From the NCBI GenBank assembly GCA_963402885.1, contig OY727099.1:20355001-20419000 (forward strand): 64,000 nt of DNA, given 5' to 3'. This DNA is from Antedon bifida (Eukaryota > Echinodermata > Crinoidea > Comatulida > Antedonidae). Positions 34,801 through 46,800 of this stretch are shown piece by piece. Both the position numbers and the translations under genes were made by a program. Below the pieces are notes generated by a model. The model worked only from the letters and a program-made list of their open reading frames with translations. It was not told where the DNA came from and ran no database searches. Within the stretch, counting starts at the first letter, position 1. Each line of letters begins with the position of its first letter.

Positions 34801-37800
34801 TGAGGTCAGTGGGCTATACAGACTTGAGCAATATCCATTGGTTGTGTGGATGTTACTGTCACTTCCATCTGGTGTGTATCCAATTGCCGGTACATTATTG
34901 ATAACGTCCAGGAGGCACCATTTTCTTATCCAGTTAAGAGCTAGCATTGAGTCAGGTTCGTCGTTTCTACGTCCAAAGACGCGTCCATCTAGAATAAGAA
35001 GATCTCTTGCAAATCCACTTATTATACCATTATCAATACTAAATGGCAATTCTTGGTTGTATCCGATGGCCGATGTTTGGGGTAGTGTGAGAATAGCAAT
35101 TCCATAAATGATTTGGATAATTGCTATTCTCAATGCAGGTGGTACGCTCAACCAGGCTTGAAATGATGTTTGATCATTGTCATCATCGTTAGCATTGTAG
35201 AAACAACACAGGACATATTTCTTGAAAAAGCCTGAAATGGCTGACCGGCTGAAAATTAAAAAAATATTTCGTTATTGTATTTTTGGGTTTTTTTTAATTA
35301 TCGGAATAATCATTATACTTCGTCATACGTTTTCTATTTCTACTATTTTTTCTCTGCTAAAAAAAAAAGAATTGACTGTATGTAACATACCTGTTCTTAA
35401 AGCATTTTTTGGGTTTCCAAGTTTTAAAGGGGTTTCTCCAGGACCTTCCAGGCATCTCTGAAACAAAAAGGACACATGGTACAGTAATGTCAGTAGGCTT
35501 AAATTCAAGTTACGATAGACTGGTATGGTTCGTGTTACTTCGACCGCTGCCCCATATACAAATGCAAAATGCCCTATTAACTACACTTACGCTTACACGT
35601 TATGTTTGATGGAATTAGTTCAGGCATACCTCCATGGTCCAGGCTAGTGCCTATTTGCTTCCATGTCTAGTCTTAACAATGTCAAGTCTCGACTTAAATG
35701 TATTGACTGAGGGGGATTGAATAACTGACTAGGGCCGGGCATTAACTGAGGGGGATTGAATAACTGACTAGGGCCGGGCATTAACTGAGGGGGATTGAAT
35801 AACTGACTAGGGCCGGGCATTAACTGAGGGGGATTGAATAACTGACTAGGGCCGGGCATTAACTGAGTGGGATTGAATAACTGACTAGGGCCGGGCATTA
35901 ACTGAGGGGGATTGAATAACTGACTAGGGCCGGGCATTCCAATGTTTAATTATTCTGATAGAAAAAAAGTTATTTCTGCACTAAACTAATTCTCTATTTA
36001 TGAATAAAACAGTGTAATATTTGTTAATACAATCTCTGTGCCATATACAAAAAAATGCCCTATAAATAATGAATTTTATTTAAAATATTGCTTACCTCTA
36101 GAAGGTTTAAATAGAAAAAGAATTCTAACAGAAAGTATTCAATCTAAAATACAAAACAAAAACATGTTTTAAACAATATCAACTCCAGTTGATGCTTGAT
36201 TCTTTAAATCGAATATACCAGGAGAAGTGAAACGTTTTCCTAAGTGTGCCTAAAAAGTCAGACGGGGTTTTGATTCTTTATTTAGTAGTAGGGGTCTCGG
36301 TTGTTATAAGCTTTAAAATTATTCATCTAAACGAATTGAAGTATTTAAAATTTAAATTAAGTATACATTATATTGTAGTATATAATACACAATAAGTAGA
36401 AACTTACTGAGCTTTGTAGATTCCGTGTTCACTCTTGAAAATTCATCCAAGTTATGTTTTGTTTAGTTGTCATGCAGTTCCTCATGGAAACGTCGTTACC
36501 TTGGCACAAGCGCGCGCGTAAGGAAGTGTGCAAAAATAAAGCGGAAATGCGTTACGCTTACAGCTAGCAACACACGTTGATGGTTGGATTGAATCTATAC
36601 ACACTATGCTGTTTTAAAATAATATAAATGCCCGACCGTATACATTCCAATTGATATTTGTTTGTTGTTTAATAGTGTATGCTGGGCTTAGAAGTTGCAC
36701 ATTAGTGCTTTTTATTATATCCGTTGCGAATCGCAACCGAACTATTCCAACTCAAGTTTTATATTATGATATTTAAAATAAACAATCTGGCATTTTTTAT
36801 TAAATTTATTTATTATTTATAATATTGTTTTTATTGTTTAAATAAAAAATGAAGTAAGAATATGAATGAAGAAAAATGTGTGTAAATTTATAAAGTATAC
36901 TCCTGCACAAAATGTAGGCCTTAGTAACACATACAATGTGAATGCATTTGTCGCTCTTATTCGTTCCAGTAAAATCATCGTACGTCACAGTACGTACACA
37001 ATTTATGTTTATGGTAAAGTCGTCACATGTGGTAGGCCTATATATTTCACCCTGTGTATCAAGATTTTTCCTATAACACTGTATACATTATAAACTGTTC
37101 AGCGCAAATTGACAAATCACAATTTCAAACGATAGAATATTCAAACTGTCGCTTGTCATTGGTCAACTCACTTGCGTCACGACCTAGTGGGAACCAAGCT
37201 TTAGGGATGGTATCAAATTGAAAAAAAGTATAAAGACCACGATTACAACAATTTTAAATTTTAATGTTATTTTTTTATTTATGTTCAAAAGTCAGTGAAG
37301 ACCAGCCACGGATCCATGATTGTCCAGATGATGTGGAATTCCTTATCACCAACTCTTCATCGACAGCCAATATTACATGGACACCTCCTACGACCGACAT
37401 GGAGTTTTCAAGTCTTCACCCCGAACCAGACATAGCGTCAACAATTGAACCCGGCTTCTCGTTTCCACTGGGTATAACCATTGTAGAGTACGTAGCATCA
37501 GTTAACAGTGGCGGAATAATGCGTTACAATCTGTGTACGTTTACTGTACGGATATTAGGTAAGTATGTCAATTTGCGTTACATTGTGTGTACTTTTACTG
37601 TACGGGGTATTAGGTATCTATGTCACTTTCCATTTCAAACTCTGTACATTTACTGTACGGGGTATTAGGTATCTATGTCACTTTCCGTTACAATCAATGT
37701 ACATTAACTGTACGGGGTATTAGGTATCTATGTCACTTTCCGTTACAATCAATGTACGTTTACTGTACGGGGTATTAGGTATCTATGTCACTTTCCGTTA

Positions 37801-40800
37801 CAATCTGTTTACATTAACTGTACGGGTATTAGGTATCTATGTCACTTTCCGTTACAATCTCTGTACATTTACTGTACGGGTATTAGGTATCTATGTCACT
37901 TTCCGTTTCAATCTGTTTACATTTACTGTACGGGGTATTAGGTATCTATGTCACTTTCCGTTACAATCGGTTTACATTTACTGTGCGGGTATTAGGTATC
38001 TATGTCACTTTCCGTTACAATCTCTGTACGTTTATTGTACGGATATTAGGTATCTATGTCACTTTCTGTTACAATCTGTTTACGTTTACTGTACGGGGTA
38101 TTAGGTATCTATGTCACTTTCCGTTACAATCAATGTACTTTTACTGTACGGCGTATTAGATATCTATGTCACTTTCCGTTACAATCAATGTACGTTTACT
38201 GTACGGGGTATTAGGTATCTATGTCACTTTCCGTTACAATCTGTTTACATTAACTGTACGGGTATTAGGTATCTATGTCACTTTCCGTTACAATCTCTGT
38301 ACATTTACTGTACGGGTATTAGGTATCTATGTCACTTTCCGTTACAATCTGTTTACATTTACTGTACGGGGTATTAGGTATCTATGTCACTTTCCGTTAC
38401 AATCTGTTTACATTTACTGTACGGGTATTAGGTATCTATGTCACTTTCCGATACAATCTCTGTACGTTTATTGTACGGGTATTAGGTATCTATGTCACTT
38501 TCTGTTACAATCAATGTACGTTTACTGTACGGCGTATTAGGTATCTATGTCACTTTCCGTTACAATCAATGTACTTTTACTGTACGGCGTATTAGGTATC
38601 TATGTCACTTTCCGTTACAATCAATGTACATTAACTGTACGGGGTATTAGGTATCTATGTCACTTTCCGTTACAATCAATGTACGTTTACTGTACGGGGT
38701 ATTAGGTATCTATGTCACTTTCCGTTACAATCTGTTTACATTAACTGTACGGGTATTAGGTATCTATGTCACTTTCCGTTACAATCTCTGTACATTTACT
38801 GTACGGGTATTAGGTATCTATGTCACTTTCCGTTACAATCTGTTTACATTTACTGTACGGGGTTATCTATGTCACTTTCCGTTACAATCTGTTTACATTT
38901 ACTGTACGGCGTATTAGGTATCTATGTCACTTTCCGTTACAATCTCTGTACGTTTATTGTACGGGTATTAGGTATCTATGTCACTTTCTGTTACAATCTG
39001 TTTACGTTTACTGTACGGGGTATTAGGTATCTATGTCACTTTCCGTTACAATCAATGTACGTTTACTGTACGGGGTATTAGGTATCTATGTCACTTTCCG
39101 TTACAATCTGTTTACATTAACTGTACGGGTATTAGGTATCTATGTCACTTTCCGTTACAATCTCTGTACATTTACTGTACGGGTATTAGGTATCTATGTC
39201 ACTTTCCGTTACAATCTGTTTACATTTACTGTACGGGGTTATCTATGTCACTTTCCGTTACAATCTGTTTACATTTACTGTACGGGTATTAGGTATCTAT
39301 GTCACTTTCCGTTACAATCTCTGTACGTTTATTGTACGGGTATTAGGTATCTATGTCACTTTCTGTTACAATCTGTTTACGTTTACTGTACGGGGTATTA
39401 GGTATCTATGTCACTTTCCGTTACAATCAATGTACGTTTACTGTACGGCGTATTAGGTATCTATGTCACTTTCCGTTACAATCAATGTACTTTTACTGTA
39501 CGGCGTATTAGGTATCTATGTCACTTTCCGTTACAATCAATGTACATTAACTGTACGGGGTATTATGTATCTATGTCAATTTCCGTTACAATCAATGTAC
39601 GTTTACTGTACGGCGTATTAGGTATCTATGTCACTTTCCGTTACAATCAATGTACTTTTACTGTACGGCGTATTAGGTATCTATGTCACTTTCCGTTACA
39701 ATCTATGTACATTTACTGTACGGCGTATTAGGTATCTATGTCAATTTCCGTTACAATCTATGTACATTTCTGTCCTGTCTTGCCGCTGTTGTCGTCATCA
39801 TTTTCTTTGTTGTCGCCATCATTTTTCCTGTTGTCGCCATCATTTATCCTGTTGTCGACGTCATGTCACTTCAATATTGTAGTCGACACTATCGTCTTTA
39901 TTTGCGTTTTGGTCCTTGTTCTCGTCGTTGTCATTTTTGTTTTCATCATCATGTCTGTAATTTGTTACCATAAATTGATTTCATCATCGTTGTTCCCGTC
40001 GTGGTTTATTGCGTCGTGACATTTATCGACGTTATCGCGTTGCATGGTGTTCTCATCATATATTATCGTTATGAATGAACGACGATGACGCAAGAGTTAG
40101 GCTTACCGTACCTCCTTATTGTAAAATGCGATTATTGTGATTAGTAATGTTTAAAAAGTCAGTTATTACATTTTATTTAGACCGATACCCCACGCAGGTC
40201 ATTGAAAAAATAAACCCAGACCCCGAACCGACGATACAAGGTCTACCAACTGCGACGGTGATGTGGCAAGCCCCTGTATTCGAGGACCAGCGGCCGTTTA
40301 CAGTAAGTGCGTCCAACTCAGCTCTTAGTGGAGTATTCAATATCGGTACAAGTTACATTAAATACAGTACTGATGATGGAGACTGCAACACTGATGATGC
40401 CTCTGCGACCATTGTCATAACTGTATACGGTAAGCATACATGTTTTATTTTATTCGTTACGAATCTAAAAAATACTAAAGATACTATATGTTCAATAGAA
40501 CATAAACCCAGTCATATGAATTGTGTTGCCTTTAGACACTGCACTTTCAACACTCCATGAATTCTACTCCCCGTGTACTCCCCTCCAACGCTGGAGGCCT
40601 CAGGTGTTTTTAGCCTTTTCGACATATTTTACTGCCTGTTTTTCCTTTGGACACTGCTCAGGGACCCCCATAAGAACCGGGGCCCCTTGGATTAGCCAGT
40701 GAGCGCTCAAAGCCGTCGTTACGCCACTGATAATACTATTGATCTATGGTTTCGGAGAAAACATTTTGAAATTTTACCTTGACCATGACGACCTAACTCA

Positions 40801-43800
40801 GTTTTTCTTATACCGAGTTGCACCCACTAACCAAGTTTGAATACTTTACCTAATTTTCAAGTCGATCGGAGCAATTTTAAATGTGTCACATTTACACTTT
40901 TTTAACTCTTGTCTGCTTTTGTCTCTGCTTCAACTTATATTTTAAACTGTCATCACTCATACCATATTTTCTTATGTCATTTTAGATTGGGAGGATCCAA
41001 TCATCTCAGAATGCCCATCAAATCAGACAACAGAAACAAACATGGGACTCAATAACAAACGAGTATATTATTCCGAACCATCTATCTTTGACAACAGTGG
41101 TCATTATTCAGTTTCATGGACTAGGAACTCTGGCCAACGGTTCTATATTGGATTGACTCAAGTAACCCTTACGGCTTCTGATCCGTCTGGTAACCAAGAC
41201 GAATGTTATTTCTATGTCAAGGTATATGGTAAGTTAATCAGAACATTTAAGTCAAAAGATTTCAGAACATCTTCGAAATTGTTGTGCAAAACCTTTTGTA
41301 CAGTCATGTCAGTCATTACTACATGGGATAAATGGCAAATGGCTTCCTGCTTTCTAAGAGTTTATGGGGTTAAGTTATCAGATAGTCTATAATGTTTTGA
41401 CAACTCTTAAATTCCTTTGTAACATTATTACCACAGTGCTGGTTTTGCCATTTCCCCCTAACTAATGTGTTGTTTGTATATTTCTGATTGGTAAATACGA
41501 TTACCTCACATATTGGTAGTATAATACATTGATTTGTGGTAACCGTCACAACACATCATCTCATTTCAATCATTTAGATTATGAGCCGCCTACAATGGTA
41601 TGCGCTGATGTAACTGTGCCGACATCTCCCGGCCTAGCAACTGGAGTGGCAACGTATGGTATTAACAGTCTAGGCATAACTGATAATAGTCAACAGCCAG
41701 TGGATCACGTGACCTCGATTGCATCAGGAAGCGTATTCGATTTAGGAGCAACTTCAGTTGACGTTAACGCAACAGATCTTTATGGAAACTCTAACGACTG
41801 CACGTTTGATGTAATCGTAGAAGGTAAGATCGTCCAGTAAACAATGGTCGTATTCAACAATCACACTAAACGAAACATTAAAATGAAGAAAATAAATCTC
41901 TCTGAACACCAATGAAGTGAAATCTTTAAATATTGATTATTGAAGAAAAATATGGGTGAATACGGCCACATTTCTCTCAAATAAAAGACTGCTCTAATCA
42001 AATATTCTTTACAATATAATAGTATTTATGAATAAATAAGACATGGTTGTTACTAGGTCATGGGTTTCTCCAGTGATATACCAATTAGAAATCTGTTATG
42101 TAAAATAACAACAGGACATTATTTTTAAAACACCACTTAATAGAACATTCTTCAAAGTGTTTGTTTTATGTTATGCTTTATATAGACAGAGAAGCACCAG
42201 TATTTGCAGGCTGTCCGTCAAATTTGGAAGCAGTAGCGGATGACGGACTACCAACGCATAGTATTGGCTGGACAGAACCCACTGCTACCGACAACACTGA
42301 TCCTAACCCAAGTATCGAGAGTGACGTAAATTCTGGAATATTATTCTATATAGGCAGTACACTAGTTACGTACACGGCTACAGATACCTACAGTAACGTT
42401 GCATTGTGCACATTTTCTGTAGTTATAATCGGTAAGAATTGCTGTGTAATGTAGGCCTAGATTTGAAGTGCCGGCCCCATGGCTTAAGAGGCCCCCAGAG
42501 CATAAGCAGCCCCAATGCAACTACCCAACGTTGGAGGGCCCTTTAGGAGTGCTAAACCAGGGGCCTTTTCCCCTTACATTACGCCACTTATGACATAACT
42601 ATTACGTATTCAGCTAGAGATCAAGTTATATTCTAAATCATAAATCAAGTGTCAAGTTTTATCCGTATCAGCAACAGCAAAACAATATATGTTTGTATGC
42701 GTTCTTCTCCCATAAGTACTGATTCTCAGTAAAATACATGACACGTTGGATACACTTTAACCGTATGCCTTCTTGATGATTTTCTAATATGCCTACTCTT
42801 TATCATATTTTCCCCAGATGATCAGCCACCAATTATAACGAATTGTCCTGGTGACCAAACGATATCAACAGACCCTGGGATGCCTACAGGAGCGACGACT
42901 TGGAGTGATGCTACACTTTTCGATAACAGTCTTGGACAAATTGACGTTTCGTGGAGTACTGCGAAAAATTCTGCGTTTGTGATCGGTTCGACGACTGTTA
43001 CATTGACAGCAACTGACGAATCGGATAACGAAGCATCGTGTGATTTTACAATCCATGTTTATGGTATTTATTGACTTGCATAATAATATCTTATATATAA
43101 TATCTTATATAATATTGTATTCATAATACAAACACCAACATGTAGTAAGTAGTAAGTTAACCTTATATTATTTTATAATTCGTACGGTTTGCATTCAATT
43201 ATCATTATTTCCAACACTTATTTCAGTGTACTCCTGTCTAAACATTTAATATAAATAATTAAACATCTAAGAACCATTCATTTCACAATAATAAAACATT
43301 TTCCAATTTCAAAAACGTATTTTCTTATTTGATCGACAGATAATGAACCGCCAGTCCTGACATGTCCCGATGTTACCGCACCAAACGATTTTCGTTTACC
43401 GTCTGCCGTCGTCACGTGGATAGATCCTGGTGCGACTGACAACAGTGGTCTTGACGTCACGTTAACCTCTTCTATTCCATCTGGTTCAAACTTTGTTCTT
43501 GGAAATGCTGTAATTGAGTATAATGGAACTGACCCATTTGGTAATATGGAAACATACACGTTTACAGTAACAGTGGAAGGTTAGTTCAACTTCAGTAAAA
43601 CACCTATTAAGGGGACACTTTCAGGACCCAACGACGCAACCCCTGAGGTTGACCGAGGTGTAATGAAAACAGATATTGCTCCTTATTCGCTTCACAACAA
43701 AGTATCCCCACAATATAATGGAATGTCCCCTCAATAGTTAGTTCTAATTTGGGCTCTACTGTTTTCATTTTTGTATTATTTGTTTGAGTAAGTCGAATAG

Positions 43801-46800
43801 CTGAGTACCTCAGACAAGTGGGTCATAGTCATGGAATGTTTGTGGCTGATTCTGATGGTAGAAGGACTTTTTGAGAAGCACTACTGTATAAACATGTGTA
43901 ATCCTTTATTGCAAGACTCAATTTCTGTTAACATCTTTAAGAAAAGATGGAATGTGTATTAACTTCTGAATATTTGATTTACTAAACATTTATTATTATA
44001 AATGTTGATGTATTACCTCTTAATTATCGTTCCAATTTTGCTTACTGTGTCACTTATTTGTTCTGTAATTACTCATTCATTATAATATTATTATTTTGGA
44101 TTTGAATCTGAAATATTTGATTTATACTTGGCGACCTCTTCAGTCAAAGACTGGTCTCCCAGAAGGCCCAATTATGATCAGTGGCTGTGATGTACTAGTA
44201 CACCGGGTAACCCCCAGTATGAAAAAACGATGACTAAAGTGTTATTATTATTATTCATATGTCCTTTAATACTCAAGTACATTTTTAAAGTGTGTTCACA
44301 GATTGACCAGAGTTTTATTTAAATACCAAATGTTTCTATGATTTTAACATATACTTTTTTAAAATCAATTTAATATTTAGATACAGAGTCACCGTATTTT
44401 ACATTTTGCCCTGACGATATTTCAAACAGTGCCGATCCAGGCGTATGGAATAACGCTGTTGACTGGACGGATCCAGTGGCCAGCGACAACAGTGGTAACG
44501 AACCCCATGTTGTGTCCAACTTTAATTCTGGTGATGTGTTTAACATTGGAAATACGACAGTGGAGTATAAGGCGACAGACGATGACAAGAATCCAAACAC
44601 AACATGCTCATTTAACATCCAAGTTATTGGTATGTATCTTGATTGAATATAGATGATTTGAAATGTTTTGTTATATTCAATTCAATCAACCTTATAATTT
44701 ACCACATATTGCTAGTAATTTATTTTATGCAATTTTTAGGTGATCATTTACAAGTTGTCACCTATTGTTATTGTATGAAATCTTTATTCTTATTCTTCTT
44801 TATTTCTTTCTGTACAGATTTTGTGTGTCAATTATCTTTTATTTTGATCCTGTTTTCTCTATTTTCAGAAATAATATACGTTCTAGTTTAATCTTATTTA
44901 ATTCAAAGGCCAAACTCGATGAGCGAAAAGGGAGTGGGGGTGGTGGGTGTATTTTGTCTAAAGTTAAGATCTATTATTTTTCAAGAGTGCTTATCAGCTT
45001 AAATCTTAAAGGATGCATCCTCCATGTACATATTTGTGGTTGATGTATGTGAACAATAAATTGAAATTGAATTGAATTTGAGAAAGAAAGACAATAAATA
45101 GTATTATTAGTATATTGTACTTTCTTATAATACAGTAATGTCCTTTCTTTCTCTAGATTATGAAGCTCCAATTATAATCAATTGTCCGGCAAACCAGACC
45201 ATTCCAACTGACCATCGCATGCCCACAGGGGCAACCACATGGACCGATGCGACACTCAACGACAACAGTCTTGGTGAAATTGACTTTTGGTGGAGCATTC
45301 CAAAAAATACCGATTTTCAGATTGGATTAACTACTGTAACGTTAACAGCAAGCGATGAGTCGGGAAATGAAGAAACATGCAACTTTTACATCAATGTTTA
45401 TGGTAATTAAAGGACAATCTATTGTATTATATATTTTAGGCAATATACACATTAGTACACATAGGGCTAGACTTGCCCCAAGTCTGTATTTATTGTCTTT
45501 TTTATGTTAGTCCACCAGTCGATGTTTCGACTTTTGTCTGAAAATAGTTTAAAGTTTAAAAGGAGCTCAAGTAGTATACGTATGAAACGCCATATGTGCA
45601 AACATATTTATATTTTAAGTCAAAACTTCGTCTGGAACCCTTATGACTTTTTTTTGTGTTAAAAGTGATCATTGAGGTGTAGGCTACACCACATCTTTTG
45701 TTGCAGTACTAATTCGCATCCTTGGTAATTAAGGTTATGTTATGAGTCTTTCCTGGGAAGAGTTAATTTTCTAAGAATGTTCATAAACTTATATTCCTTC
45801 AACTCTATCATTGATACACATCGAGATATACCTCCATGATATATATACCGGTAATCAATAACTACATTCTCCAACTCTCACCCCATTGCTTGTAGGCCCT
45901 ATCCTTGGCAATTACGTTTGCCTCTCTCCATCTAGGTGTATAAAATGGGTACCGATTAGATCAAGACACAATTGCGCTGATTACTAGCTGTATTATTATG
46001 GAAGTATATTTCCATACGTGACGTGTTTGATCCAATGAACGGAGTAATAATGTGCAGTGCATTGAGAACTTGCTTATATGCACTAGGCCTATATAAGAAT
46101 GAACTGTTATTATTATGATTCTTTTTCTTGCAGATATTGAATCTCCAGTATTAACATGTACAGATGTAACTGTACAAAATGCGTACCGTTTACCGTCTGC
46201 CGTCGTCACGTGGGCAGATCCTTCAGCGACTGACAACAGTGGTCTTGACGTCACGTTAACATTCTCTATTCCTTCCGGTTCAAACTTTGCTCTTGGACAG
46301 AGGGTAGTAGAGTATAACGGGACGGATCCCTTTGGTAACGTCGGTAACTGTTCCTTTGTTGTAACAGTTGAAGGCGAGTCATTCAAATTATTGAACTAAT
46401 TTAAGCATTGTAATATTATAGACATTAGTTCTTTTAAGTCTCAAATCAAAGAAATACCCACTAACTTGCAAAGATTATTTGATACATTTCAGATACGGAA
46501 TCACCATATTTCACCTTGTGTCCAGAAGATATTTCTAACAGCTCAGATCCAGGGTTACGAACACATTCTGTCGTCTGGCCAAACCCAATAGCTCAAGACA
46601 ACAGCGGCAACCAGCCTCACGTTGTGTCCAACTATAATCCTGGCGATACATTTAGTCTTGGTGTCACAGTGGTAGTATACAAGGCAACAGACAATGACAA
46701 CAACCCAAATACAACTTGCTCATTTCAAATTGAAATTATCGGTAATTTAAAGCACTGTATTTCTAAAGATTTACTACTAACGTATGTCATTTACTGGGTT

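Noticed and set aside
37520-39768. CRISPR-like array of regular repeats
   Set aside because: Units are directly adjacent with no unique spacers, and this is an animal genome.
37730-39882. A dozen overlapping frames with FTFTVRVLGIYVTF-type repeats, as a repeat protein gene
   Set aside because: They come from a 54/55-bp minisatellite in an intron, shift frame with each 55-bp unit and overlap each other in all three frames.
43278-43559. Minus-strand frames opposite HYR exons (also 44370-44618, 45961-46386, 51780-52082)
   Set aside because: Antisense shadows of conserved HYR exons; recurring because the exons are paralogous.
43800-43980. LINE reverse-transcriptase tail in the intron after HYR9
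   Set aside because: A short frame ending NIFKKRWNVY is suggestive, but too short and without other LINE motifs.
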